Shown in pieces: positions 47,197 through 55,308 of a DNA stretch of 55,308 bases. The stretch is from Streptomyces alboflavus (GTDB lineage: Bacteria; Actinomycetota; Actinomycetes; Streptomycetales; Streptomycetaceae), in assembly GCF_000716675.1 (NCBI RefSeq), contig NZ_JNXT01000056.1, forward strand, positions 1 through 55,308, read 5' to 3'. Both the position numbers and the translations under genes were made by a program. The notes beneath the pieces were generated by a model. The model searched no databases, had not been told where the DNA came from, and saw only the letters and a program-made list of their open reading frames with translations. Position 1 is the first letter of the stretch. Each line of letters starts with the position of its first letter.

Positions 47197-48204
47197 TCAG
47201 CGCACCTGCGCCGGTGAACTGGCCCCCGGCACCCGGAGTTTCGGGGTGCCTGTGCCGTCCGCCCGTACCGTCCAGATGTCCTGCTTGCGGCCCTCGCGGC
47301 CCGGCAGCGCGTACGCCAGCGTGTCGTCGTCCAGCCACGCCGCCTGGTCGTCGACGCTGTGGCGTTCGGCGAGGGGGTGCTCGCGCAGGGTGCGCAGGTC
47401 GAGGACGTACAGGCGCCAGGGGTTCTTGGTGCCGCCGCGGACCCGCTTCTTGAAGGCGATGCGGGTGTTGTCGGGGGAGAGGGACGGGCACTCCACGTTC
47501 TCGCGCAGGGCGCGGGCCGTCCACTTCCGCATGTCGCCCTGGACCAGGTACGTCTTGCCCTTCGTCGAGACGGTGGCGTAGAAGCGGTTGTCGTCGCGGG
47601 CGAAGGTGACGCCCCAGTAGTTGACGTCGGGGGAGTGGTAGCGGCGTCCTTCGAGGGTGAGTGGGATCTCCTCCATGTTCTTGACCAGGTAGCCGGTGCG
47701 GGTGTCCAGGATCGAGGTGCGGGTGGAGAAGGACGAGCTGCCGCCCGCGTACGAGTCGCCGGTGGTGAACATCGTCCACGACAGCATCCGGCCGGACGCC
47801 GAGACCCGCGCCCGGTTCGGGATGCCGGTGAGCGCCACGCGCCGCTTCTCGCGCAGCCGCTCGTCGAGGACCACGGCGTACGACTTCGGCGGGATGCCGG
47901 GGCGGCGCAGCAGGCACAGGGCGGTGCCCCCGGCGGCGTAGAAGCGTTCGCACGAAGGGCCATTGGGCGTGCGCGGGCCGGTGCCGGACGCGGGGAGGCG
48001 GGCGACGCGGCCCGCTCCCGCCTGCGTCGAGCGGAAGTAGAGGTGGCCGGGGTCGAGGGCGAACTCCGAGCTGGAGGCGATCGGTTCGGCCCGGTGGACG
48101 GCGCGCACGGTGTACGTGACGGCCACGGCGGCGAGCAGGGCGGCGGCCGCCACGACGGAGACGACGCGCAGACGGGTGGACGCCTCGGGCGGGGTGAGGG
48201 TCAT
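47197..48204 (-). CDS. TolB-like beta-propeller, membrane-anchored
   Basis: This 335-residue protein has one N-terminal membrane helix (LRVVSVVAAAALLAAVAVTYTVRAV), then an extracytoplasmic propeller with repeats such as GRMLSWTMFTTGDSYAGG, CPSLSPDNTRIAFKKRVRGG and AAWLDDDTLAYALPGREGRKQDIWTVRADGTG, a TolB/PD40 pattern. It is translationally coupled to the upstream MFS gene (ATGA). The role is not known; propellers of this kind bind proteins or glycans at the cell surface. Confidence 0.82.
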   Translation of the reverse strand: MTLTPPEASTRLRVVSVVAAAALLAAVAVTYTVRAVHRAEPIASSSEFALDPGHLYFRSTQAGAGRVARLPASGTGPRTPNGPSCERFYAAGGTALCLLRRPGIPPKSYAVVLDERLREKRRVALTGIPNRARVSASGRMLSWTMFTTGDSYAGGSSSFSTRTSILDTRTGYLVKNMEEIPLTLEGRRYHSPDVNYWGVTFARDDNRFYATVSTKGKTYLVQGDMRKWTARALRENVECPSLSPDNTRIAFKKRVRGGTKNPWRLYVLDLRTLREHPLAERHSVDDQAAWLDDDTLAYALPGREGRKQDIWTVRADGTGTPKLRVPGASSPAQVR

Positions 48205-49538
48205 GGGGTGCCTTCCGGTGGTGCGTGCGGCTCTTCGAGGGGCGGTGCTTTCTCCGACGTGACCTCCGTCGACCGCAGCAGCGCCGCCCCGCCCGCGAGC
48301 GCCACCGTCAGCGCGAGCGCCGCGCACGTCAGGGCCGCGCCGATGCCCCACAGGGTCCAGGCCGCGCCGAACCCTGCAGCCGCGAGCAGCCGGCTGAGCG
48401 CCTGGCCCGTCTGGAGCACCGCCATGCCGCTCGCCCGCCGTCCCTCCGGCAGGCACGGCGTGGCCAGGGCCATCAGGACGCCGTCGGTCGCCGCGTAGAA
48501 CACGCCGAGCGCGAGCAGCACCCCGACGAGCAGCGTCCGGCCGCCGGTGGGCAGGAGCAGCAGCACGTACGCGGCGAGCAGCGCGCCGTGCCCCGCGAGG
48601 AACGGGCCGCGCCGCCCGACGCGGTCGGCGAGCCGTCCCACCGGCACGGCGAGCAGCAGATACACCGCCGCCGTACCGAGCGGAAGCAGCGGGAACCAGC
48701 TCTCCGCGAAGTCCAGGCGCCGCTGCAGCAGCAGATAGAGGAAGGCGTCCCCGACGGTCGCCGCGCCGAGCAGCGCGGCGGCCGCGCAGACGCGGCGGAA
48801 GGCGGGGACGCGCAGGAGCGTGAGCGCCTTGCGGGGGCGGGACGCCCGTGCCGCGGCGGGCGCGGCGGGCAGCGCCCCCCGGCCCGGCACGAACGCCACC
48901 AGGAGCAGCACCCCGAAGAGCCCGAAGCAGAAGCTGACGACGAACACCGCGTCGTACGCGTCCGCCGTCACCCACAGCAGCGCGAACGCCGCGAGCGGGC
49001 CGAGCAGCGCCCCCGTCGTGTCCATCGCCCGGTGCACGCCGAACGCCCGGCCGAGCCCGTCCGGCGGGCTGCTCAGCGAGATCAGCGCGTCCCGTGGCGC
49101 CGTCCGCACGCCCTTGCCGAGGCGGTCCGCGGCGATCGCCGCCCCGATCCCGGCCGTGGCGCCGCCCGCGAGCAGCAGCCCGAGCCGGGACAGCGCGGAC
49201 AGCAGATAGCCGGAGCCCGCGACGAGCTTGTGCCGCCCGCCGCGGTCGGCCGCGTACCCGCCGAGGAGCCGTACGAACGCCGTGGCGCCGTTGTAGAGAC
49301 CGTCGAGGAAACCGAACGCCAGCGGTGACAGGCCGAGGCCGAGGACGAAGTACAGCGGGAGGATCGCCGCGACCATCTCCGAGGAGATGTCGGTGACGAG
49401 GCTGACGGCGCCGAGCGCGAGGACGGGTCCGGTGACGCGCCCGCGCCCCTGGCGCCCCCTGCCCTTCGTGGCGTTGTCGCCCTCGCCCTTCTTCTTGTCC
49501 TTGGCCGTGGCGACCGCGTCCGTGGTGGCCAGATACAT
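48201..49538 (-). CDS. Major facilitator superfamily transporter
   Basis: This 445-residue protein has 12 hydrophobic segments and the MFS loop motifs GGYAADRGGRHKLV (after TM2) and GRLADRVGRRGPF (after TM8). The N-terminus SLVTDISSEMVAAILPLYFVLGLGLSP is common in a drug- or sugar-type MFS subgroup. The substrate is unknown. It lies between a secreted metallophosphatase (21-base gap) and a TolB-like propeller (ATGA overlap), so the three probably form an operon. Confidence 0.9.
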   Translation of the reverse strand: MYLATTDAVATAKDKKKGEGDNATKGRGRQGRGRVTGPVLALGAVSLVTDISSEMVAAILPLYFVLGLGLSPLAFGFLDGLYNGATAFVRLLGGYAADRGGRHKLVAGSGYLLSALSRLGLLLAGGATAGIGAAIAADRLGKGVRTAPRDALISLSSPPDGLGRAFGVHRAMDTTGALLGPLAAFALLWVTADAYDAVFVVSFCFGLFGVLLLVAFVPGRGALPAAPAAARASRPRKALTLLRVPAFRRVCAAAALLGAATVGDAFLYLLLQRRLDFAESWFPLLPLGTAAVYLLLAVPVGRLADRVGRRGPFLAGHGALLAAYVLLLLPTGGRTLLVGVLLALGVFYAATDGVLMALATPCLPEGRRASGMAVLQTGQALSRLLAAAGFGAAWTLWGIGAALTCAALALTVALAGGAALLRSTEVTSEKAPPLEEPHAPPEGTP

Positions 49539-49559
49539 GTGCGCGACACCCCGGCCGGG

Positions 49560-50540
49560 TCAGCGGCAGCTGTAGGACGGGCTGGTGTCCTTTGTCGACC
49601 CGTCGGTGCCGATCAGCTTCCAGGAGAAGCCCGTGTCGGTGAAGTCGAGTTTCACGACGCCGTAGGTGTCGGTGATCCGCTTCTGGCTGTTGGGCTGGAC
49701 CTCCTCGATCTTGTACGGGTTCGCTCCGCCCGTACCGGCGAGGATCTCCACGATGCCGCCCGAGTCGGCGGAGCCGTTCGCCTTCTGCGGCGCGAACCGC
49801 TCGTAGTGGTGGTCGTGGCCCCCGAGGACCAGCTCCGCCTTCGCCTCGTCGAGCAGCTTCCAGACCGGCTTGCCGACCGGGTTGTTGCCGTGCTCGCCGG
49901 AGGAGAACAGCGGGTGGTGCCAGTACGCGGCCACGCACTTCTTGGAGTTCGCGGCCAGGTCCTTCTTCAGCCAGTTGATCTGCGAGCTGCTGTCGAAGCT
50001 GTTGGAGTCCAGGGCGATGAAGTGCCAGTTGCCCTGGTCGTAGCTGTAGTAGCTCTTGCCGTCGGGGTAGGCGACCGAGCCGAAGTAGGACTTGTAGCCC
50101 TTGAGCGGGCCCGCCGGGTCGTATGTCTCGTGGTTGCCCGGCACGGGCTTGGTCTTGTCCTTGAAGGCGCCCCAGGTGGTCGCGTAGTACTTCTGGAAGT
50201 CCTTCAGGCGCGCGTCGTCGTACTGGTTGTCGCCCATCGTCATCACGAACTGCGGGTTGAGCTGCTTGACGAGCGCGGCCGTCTTCGGGTGCGCGCAGTC
50301 GCTGTCGCTCTTGGTGCACTGCTCGGCGATGTCGCCCACGGCCACGGCCGAGAAGGCGGCCCGCGGGGTCGCGGCGGCGTCGGCCTCGTCGGCCGGCGAC
50401 CACAGGAGCACGCCGCCGACCACGGCGAGGGCGGTGGCCGCGGCGGCCGGGACGATCCAACGGGCCTTGGGCGTACGGGAGTTGGGGTTGGGGGTGGGGT
50501 CGGAGCTGGGGGTGGTGGTGGCTCGGGGGGTGAGCGGCAT
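49560..50540 (-). CDS. Secreted metallophosphatase
   Basis: This 326-residue calcineurin-like phosphoesterase has metal-site motifs in order: VGDIAEQC, TMGDNQYDD, PGNHETYD, AAYWHHPLFSSGEHG and LVLGGHDHHYERFAP. A hydrophobic signal/anchor (WIVPAAAATALAVVGGVLLWSPADEADAAA) follows an N-terminal Pro/Thr-rich stretch. ATG 50540 has AGGAG nine bases upstream. It is the first gene of the metallophosphatase-MFS-TolB operon. A TAGGAAA-G-TTTCCTA palindrome sits 122 bases upstream. Confidence 0.9.
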   Translation of the reverse strand: MPLTPRATTTPSSDPTPNPNSRTPKARWIVPAAAATALAVVGGVLLWSPADEADAAATPRAAFSAVAVGDIAEQCTKSDSDCAHPKTAALVKQLNPQFVMTMGDNQYDDARLKDFQKYYATTWGAFKDKTKPVPGNHETYDPAGPLKGYKSYFGSVAYPDGKSYYSYDQGNWHFIALDSNSFDSSSQINWLKKDLAANSKKCVAAYWHHPLFSSGEHGNNPVGKPVWKLLDEAKAELVLGGHDHHYERFAPQKANGSADSGGIVEILAGTGGANPYKIEEVQPNSQKRITDTYGVVKLDFTDTGFSWKLIGTDGSTKDTSPSYSCR

Positions 50541-50661
50541 GTCCGTCTCCTGATCGCGTGGGGGGTGGCGCGTGGGGGTGCGGGAGATCCGTCTGGTGTT
50601 GCTGTCCCAGGAATGGTGGCGAGGGGGCATGTGCGCGTCAAGATTGCTGACCAATAATTGT

Positions 50662-50676
50662 TAGGAAAGTTTCCTA
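50662..50676. promoter_or_regulatory. Palindromic operator candidate upstream of the metallophosphatase
   Basis: TAGGAAAGTTTCCTA is a perfect 7-1-7 palindrome within an AT-rich patch (CCAATAATTG beside it), between the divergent metallophosphatase and SNF2 genes. A weak TTGACG -35 for the metallophosphatase lies about 20 bases downstream of it. I recall like palindromes ahead of secreted hydrolase genes in Streptomyces but cannot name the regulator. Confidence 0.55.
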
Positions 50677-50801
50677 CCGGCGGTGCGGAGGTCGCGTGGA
50701 GGCCGGGTCGGGGCCGCGCCGGGCGTGTGGGCGGACTCGGCGCCGGGGCGGGGTGCGGGGTCGCCTTAGGGTGGCGGTGGGAGCTGAGTGGTGCGTGAGT
50801 C

Positions 50802-53800
50802 ATGGGTGAGGTGGTGGCGGTGACGGCTGGGGGTGTCGGGGTTGCCTCGCCCGTCGGCGGCGGTCCGGTCGACGAGGGTGCCGCCCTCGCCGCACTTGTG
50901 CGTACCTGCGCCGTCGTCTTTCTGCCTGCCGAGGTGCCCCGTGACGGTGTGCTCGCGTGGTGGCGGCCGGACGGCGGGGAGCCGCCCGAGGTGCCTGGTG
51001 CGGGAGGCGCGGGGACGTGGGGGCGGGGGGAGCTGACCGTCGTACGGCGTCATGGCGCCGGGGTGCGCAGGCGCGTCGTGCCCGCGCTGTTCGCGCCGGT
51101 GGGGGAGGGTGTGGGGGTGTTGCTGGGGGGTGCCGAGGGCGGGGCGGCTCACGCTCCTGCCCGCACCCGTGTCCGCGCCGACGCCCACGGCCGTCACACC
51201 GCCTCCGCGCACCCCGCCGCCGCGTGCTGGGGTGCCGCCGCCCGGCACGCCCTGCACCTCGCCGCCCGGGGCAAGCTGCTGCCCGGCCTGACCGACGCCG
51301 ACACGGACGCCTGGCGGGCCGGGCCCCTCGCCGCCGAGGACGTCGCGCACCTGCGGGCCGTCGCCGCCGCCATGCCCCCGGAAGCGCACGCCGCGCCCCT
51401 GCCCGGCACCCGGGCACCGCTGCTGCTGCCAGAGCCGTATGCGCTGGTCAGGGCCTTCGTGGACGCCGTCGTCGACGTCCTGCCGCGCACCCCGGCCGCC
51501 GCGTACGCCGTCGGCGCGCCCTTCGCCGCCCACGCCCCGCAGGTGCTGCCCCGGGCGCGCGAGTGGGCGGCGGAGGTGGCGGCCGGGCAGGACGCGGGGG
51601 TGCGGGTGTCGCTGCGGGTGGATCTGCGGGCGCACGACTTGTTCGACGGGGAGGGGGACGGTGCCGGGGCCGGGGTCGATGCGGCTGGGGCGGGCGAGGG
51701 TGCGGGGGCCGGTGCGGCCTGGGGTGGGGGTGCCGGTGTGGCCGGGGGTGCCGATGCGGCCGGGGGTGCCGGGGTCGGTGCGGGCGTGGCCGGGGCGGCC
51801 GGGGGCGTCGGGGCGGCTCACGGGGCCGGGGGCCGTGCCGGAGTCACCGCCGGGGCCGCTGCCGCCGTGCTCCAGGTGCACAGCCTCGCCGACCCCACCC
51901 TCGTCGTCGACGCCGCGCGGCTCTGGGAGGGCGCCGAGCACTTCGGGCCGCGCGCCAAGGCCCAGACGCTGCTCGCGGTGCGCCGGGCCGCCCGGGTCTG
52001 GGCGCCGCTCGGGCGCCTCGTCGACCGGCCGCGCCCCGACGTGCTCCCGCTCACCGAGCCCGAGCTGTACGACCTCCTGGGCGCCACCGCGACCCGGCTC
52101 GGCGCGGCCGGGGTCGACGTGCACTGGCCGCGGGAGCTGTCGCGCGAGCTGACCGCGACGGCCGTGGTGCGGCCCGCGCCGGGCACCGCCGCCGACAACT
52201 TCGACTTCTTCAAGACCGAGCAACTCCTCGAATTCCGCTGGCAGTTGGCGCTCGGCCCGGACCGGGGCGGGGCCGAGGGCGCCGACGGCGCGGAGGGCGG
52301 ATCGCCGCTCACCGAGGCCGAGATGGACGCGCTCGCCGAGGCCCACCGCCCCATCGTGCGGCTGCGCGACCAGTGGGTCCTCGTCGACCCCGATCTCGTC
52401 CGCAAGGCCCGCAAGCGCGACCTGGGCCTGCTCGACCCCGTCGACGCCCTCACGGTCGCGCTCACCGGCGCCGCCGACGTCGACGGCGTACGCGTCCCGG
52501 CCGTACCCACCGGCGCCCTCGCCCACCTGCGCGAACGCCTCACCGGTGAGCCGCACCCGGTCCCGCAGCCGCCCGCGCTCAAGGCCACCCTGCGCGACTA
52601 CCAGCTCCGCGGCCTCGCCTGGCTCGACCGCATGACCGCCCTCGGCCTCGGCGGCTGCCTCGCCGACGACATGGGGCTCGGCAAGACCGTCACCCTCATC
52701 GCCCTGCACCTGCACCGGGCGCGCCCCGAGCCGACCCTCGTCGTCTGCCCCACCTCCCTGCTCGGCAACTGGCAGCGCGAGATCGAGCGCTTCGCGCCGC
52801 ACGTCCCCGTACGCCGCTTCCACGGCACCGGCCGCAGCCTCGACGGCGTCCCCGACGGTGCCATCGTCCTCACCACGTACGGCACGATGCGCACCAGCGC
52901 CGCCGAACTCGCCGCCCGCGACTGGGACCTGGTCGTCGCCGACGAGGCGCAGCACGTGAAGAACCCGCACGCGGCCACGGCCCGGGCGCTGCGCACGATC
53001 CCCGCCGCGGCGCGGGTCGCCCTCACCGGCACGCCCGTCGAGAACAACCTCTCCGAGCTGTGGGCCCTCCTCGACTGGACCACCCCCGGGCTGCTCGGCC
53101 CGCTCAAGGCGTTCCGCGCCCGGCACGCCCGCCTCGCCGAGACCGGCGGCTCGCCCGAGAGCGACGAGGCCGTGGCCCGGCTGGCCCGCCTGGTCCGCCC
53201 CTTCCTCCTGCGCCGCAAGAAGTCCGACCCGGGCATCGCCCCCGAACTGCCCCCGAAGACGGAGACCGACCACCCGGCGCCCCTCACCCGTGAACAGACC
53301 GCGCTCTACCAGGCGGTGGTGCGCGAGACGCTCGCCCGCATCGAGGCCGCCGACGGCATCGCCCGCCGCGGCCTGGTCATGAAGCTGCTCATGGCCCTCA
53401 AGCAGATCTGCAACCACCCCGCGCAGTACCTGAAGGACGGTGCGGCGCGCACGGGTGCGGGCGCCTCCCGTACCGGCGCGGGGCGCTCCCGCTCCGGCAA
53501 GCTCGACCTGCTCGACGAACTCCTCGACACGATCCTGTCCGAGGACGCGTCGGTGCTCGTCTTCACCCAGTACGTGGAGATGGCCCGCCTCCTTCAGTCC
53601 CACCTCGGCGCGCGCGGCGTACCCACCCAACTCCTGCACGGCGGTACGCCGGTGGCCGCGCGCGAGACGATGGTGGACCGCTTCCAGGCGGGCGAGGTCC
53701 CCGTCTTCCTCCTCTCCCTCAAGGCGGCGGGCACCGGTCTGAACCTGACCCGCGCAAGCCATGTCGTGCACTACGACCGCTGGTGGAACCCCGCCGTCGA

Positions 53801-54020
53801 GGACCAGGCCACCGACCGCGCGTACCGCATCGGCCAGACCCAGCCCGTCCAGGTCCACCGCCTCATCACCGAGGGCACGGTCGAGGACCGCGTCGCCGAA
53901 CTCCTCGCCGCCAAGCAGGCCCTGGCGGACGCGGTACTCGGCGACGGCGGCGAGGCGGCCCTCACAGAGCTGTCGGACGCGGAGCTGTCGGAGCTCGTGG
54001 CGCTGCGGAGGGTGCGATGA
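50802..54020 (+). CDS. SNF2-family DNA helicase/ATPase
   Basis: This 1,072-residue SNF2/Rad54-like ATPase has an N-terminal SNF2-associated domain (about residues 1-560) ending in LRDQWVLVDPD, then the motor: ATLRDYQLRGLAWLDRM, Walker A ADDMGLGKT (about 622-629), VVCPTSLLGNWQREIERF, motif II VADEAQHVKNP, ALTGTPVENNLSELW, and the C-terminal lobe VLVFTQYVEMARLLQSHL, LKAAGTGLNLTRASHVVHYDRWWNPAVEDQATDRAYRIGQ. A roughly 70-residue Gly/Ala/Val run (about 283-355) splits the N-terminal part. Its stop overlaps the start of the SWIM gene (ATGA). The pair probably remodels or unwinds DNA in repair, by analogy with SNF2-SWIM pairs. Confidence 0.92.
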   Translation: MGEVVAVTAGGVGVASPVGGGPVDEGAALAALVRTCAVVFLPAEVPRDGVLAWWRPDGGEPPEVPGAGGAGTWGRGELTVVRRHGAGVRRRVVPALFAPVGEGVGVLLGGAEGGAAHAPARTRVRADAHGRHTASAHPAAACWGAAARHALHLAARGKLLPGLTDADTDAWRAGPLAAEDVAHLRAVAAAMPPEAHAAPLPGTRAPLLLPEPYALVRAFVDAVVDVLPRTPAAAYAVGAPFAAHAPQVLPRAREWAAEVAAGQDAGVRVSLRVDLRAHDLFDGEGDGAGAGVDAAGAGEGAGAGAAWGGGAGVAGGADAAGGAGVGAGVAGAAGGVGAAHGAGGRAGVTAGAAAAVLQVHSLADPTLVVDAARLWEGAEHFGPRAKAQTLLAVRRAARVWAPLGRLVDRPRPDVLPLTEPELYDLLGATATRLGAAGVDVHWPRELSRELTATAVVRPAPGTAADNFDFFKTEQLLEFRWQLALGPDRGGAEGADGAEGGSPLTEAEMDALAEAHRPIVRLRDQWVLVDPDLVRKARKRDLGLLDPVDALTVALTGAADVDGVRVPAVPTGALAHLRERLTGEPHPVPQPPALKATLRDYQLRGLAWLDRMTALGLGGCLADDMGLGKTVTLIALHLHRARPEPTLVVCPTSLLGNWQREIERFAPHVPVRRFHGTGRSLDGVPDGAIVLTTYGTMRTSAAELAARDWDLVVADEAQHVKNPHAATARALRTIPAAARVALTGTPVENNLSELWALLDWTTPGLLGPLKAFRARHARLAETGGSPESDEAVARLARLVRPFLLRRKKSDPGIAPELPPKTETDHPAPLTREQTALYQAVVRETLARIEAADGIARRGLVMKLLMALKQICNHPAQYLKDGAARTGAGASRTGAGRSRSGKLDLLDELLDTILSEDASVLVFTQYVEMARLLQSHLGARGVPTQLLHGGTPVAARETMVDRFQAGEVPVFLLSLKAAGTGLNLTRASHVVHYDRWWNPAVEDQATDRAYRIGQTQPVQVHRLITEGTVEDRVAELLAAKQALADAVLGDGGEAALTELSDAELSELVALRRVR
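51650..51868 (+). repeat. Gly/Ala low-complexity coding repeat in the SNF2 gene
   Basis: Imperfect repeats of GCCGGGG and GGGGTGCCGG encode runs of Gly-Ala-Gly-Val. The frame is unbroken. It looks like expanded linker sequence. Confidence 0.75.
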
Positions 54021-55308
54021 GCTCCGCTCCGGGCGACGGCGCCCACTCCCCGATGTTCCCCGGCGTCGGCGGCGGCGCCCGCTCCCGGGTCTTCCCCGCC
54101 CTCCCGCCGCGCACCGACCCCGACGCCCCCTTCGCCTCGACGTGGTGGGGCAACGCGTGGATCGCCGCCCTGGAGGCTTCGGCCCTCGACCCGGCCCGCC
54201 TGGCCCGTGGCCGCACGTACGCCCGCGAGGGCCACGTCGACACGATCACCGTCGAGCCGGGCCGCATCCGCGCGTACGTCCACGGCAGCCGCCCCCGCCC
54301 CTACCGTGCCGAACTCCGCATGCGCACCCTCACCCCCACCGACTGGGACCGCCTCCTCGACGCGGCCGTCGCCGACCCCGCCCACCTCACGGCCCTCCTC
54401 ACCCGCGACATGCCCCAGGCCCTCGCGACCACCGCCGACCACACCGGCGTCCCCCTCCTCCCCGGCCACGGCGATCTCGTCCCCACCTGCACCTGCCCCG
54501 ACCGCGGCCACCCCTGCAAACACGCCGCGGCCCTCACCTACCAGACGGCCCGCATCCTGGACGCCGACCCCTTCGTCCTGCTCCTCGTACGGGGCGCCGA
54601 GGAGACGCGTGTACTGGACGAACTCGCCCGCCGCAACGCGCACTTCGCGGCCCGGGAGGCCGGGCCGCGCGCTGGGGCGGTCGACCGGGGGGAGGTCTCG
54701 GCGCTGCCGGACGGGGAGACGCCGGAGCCCCGGGCCACGTCCGACGACGGCTTCGGTTCGGTGGCTGGGGTGGGGGATGGGTTCGGGTCGGTGGTTGGGG
54801 TGGGCGATGCCTACGGCTTGGCGGCTGGGGTGGGCGATGGTTTCGGTTCGGCGGCCGGGGCGGGTGACGCCTTCGATCCGGCGGTTGGGGCGGGTGACGC
54901 CTTGCGCGCGCCGACGTCCGCCCAGGGGGACGCCGCCCGCCCGTCGGACGCGGCGCGAAGGGCCATCCGGTCGGCTGCCCGGGTGGGGGAGGGGGCTCGT
55001 CCGGGACCGGGAGGGGGCGACGGCGTTCGTCCAGCGGCTGTGGCAGGGGGCGTTGCTCGCCCGGCTGGTGCGCCGGGGGACGTCGTCCGTCCGTCGGACG
55101 CGGTGCGGGCGGCTGTTCGGGACGCCAGGGCGGGGGATGACGTTCGCTCCATGCCCGACGAGGGTGACGCCACTGCCTCGACGCCCGCAGCGGGTGGCGC
55201 CATCCGCCCGTCGGACGCCGCACGGAAGGCTGTCCGGGGCACCACGGCTGGGAACGCCCTTCGCCCGGTGGCCGCCGCCGACACCGCCGCCGACACCGAC
55301 CCCACGAC
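54017..55308 (+). CDS. SWIM zinc-finger protein (3' end outside the window)
   Basis: At least 430 residues, running past the window edge with no stop. The N-terminus has FASTWWGNAWIAALEASALDPARLARGRTYAREGHV, the usual start of bacterial SWIM proteins, and the SWIM finger CTCPDRGHPCKHAAAL (C158, C160, C167, H169). After residue 240 come five 10-residue repeats (GFGSVAGVGD type), then longer degenerate repeats around RPSDAARRAIR. It is coupled to the SNF2 gene by an ATGA overlap. SWIM fingers bind DNA or protein, so it may target the SNF2 motor. Confidence 0.88.
   Translation, partial: MSSAPGDGAHSPMFPGVGGGARSRVFPALPPRTDPDAPFASTWWGNAWIAALEASALDPARLARGRTYAREGHVDTITVEPGRIRAYVHGSRPRPYRAELRMRTLTPTDWDRLLDAAVADPAHLTALLTRDMPQALATTADHTGVPLLPGHGDLVPTCTCPDRGHPCKHAAALTYQTARILDADPFVLLLVRGAEETRVLDELARRNAHFAAREAGPRAGAVDRGEVSALPDGETPEPRATSDDGFGSVAGVGDGFGSVVGVGDAYGLAAGVGDGFGSAAGAGDAFDPAVGAGDALRAPTSAQGDAARPSDAARRAIRSAARVGEGARPGPGGGDGVRPAAVAGGVARPAGAPGDVVRPSDAVRAAVRDARAGDDVRSMPDEGDATASTPAAGGAIRPSDAARKAVRGTTAGNALRPVAAADTAADTDPT
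54749..54898 (+). repeat. Five 30-bp in-frame tandem repeats in the SWIM gene
   Basis: Five consecutive 30-bp units encode GFGSVAGVGD, GFGSVVGVGD, AYGLAAGVGD, GFGSAAGAGD and AFDPAVGAGD. The unit length keeps the frame and the Gly-Asp ending is fixed. Confidence 0.9.

Noticed and set aside
54749..54898. CRISPR array or iteron origin
   Set aside because: The 30-bp units have no spacers and lie inside the coding frame of the SWIM protein.

Overview
The window is high-GC (roughly 70 % or more) actinobacterial DNA and is almost certainly Streptomyces chromosome. Supporting signs are the strong third-position GC bias, GTG starts, GTGA/ATGA overlaps between genes, leaderless-type starts, Streptomyces-specific small families (an SPW_0924-type 44-residue protein, a DUF6343-type protein), two families of short Streptomyces-like intergenic repeats, and a core gene order (pyk, tRNA-Leu, pdtaR, liv operon, thioesterase, molybdopterin oxidoreductase, polA, rpsA, coaE) that looks like conserved chromosome rather than a plasmid or phage.

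Layout. 1-3.4 kb: a translationally coupled pair for a DesA-like PLP decarboxylase and a DesB-like amine/amino acid N-hydroxylase, facing a small unknown gene. 3.38-7.25 kb: an IS1380-type element with matching 15-bp outer ends and CTAG on both flanks. It holds a decayed IS left end, a flavoprotein with a CPFCHG motif, a divergent AraC-type regulator, and a full transposase gene. It splits what was probably a two-gene operon (Tat-exported 5'-nucleotidase, then the small unknown gene). 7.3-11.6 kb: 5'-nucleotidase, SIMPL-domain protein, pyruvate kinase. 11.6-12.6 kb: an unusual HTH-LAGLIDADG protein directly downstream of tRNA-Leu(CAA). 12.6-19.2 kb: the ANTAR response regulator PdtaR converging on the branched-chain amino acid ABC operon livKHMGF. 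20-26 kb: PaaI-type thioesterase, FdhF/YdeP-type oxidoreductase, polA. 26-29.2 kb: a secreted lytic transglycosylase, a 44-residue membrane peptide and a DUF3068 membrane protein. 29.2-34.9 kb: HrpB helicase, methyltransferase and divergent rpsA with a long structured leader. 35-41 kb: secreted beta-helix protein, PAC2 protein, coaE, DUF3592, TPR and DUF6343 proteins, an acyltransferase-like protein and an S4 RNA-binding protein. 41-45 kb: M20 dipeptidase, YfcC-type transporter and proline iminopeptidase, a likely peptide-use group. 45-50.6 kb: GH6 glucanase, GNAT, RidA, TolB-like propeller, MFS and secreted metallophosphatase. 50.8 kb to the end: SNF2 helicase coupled to a SWIM zinc-finger protein that runs off the window.

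Most of the window is ordinary core chromosome. The most unusual parts are the IS1380-bounded element with its AraC/flavoprotein cargo, the HTH-LAGLIDADG protein beside a tRNA gene, the SD-masking hairpin in the rpsA leader, in-frame minisatellites in HrpB and in the SWIM protein, and several unassigned palindromes. All assignments come from reading motifs and gene context; no database search was possible.
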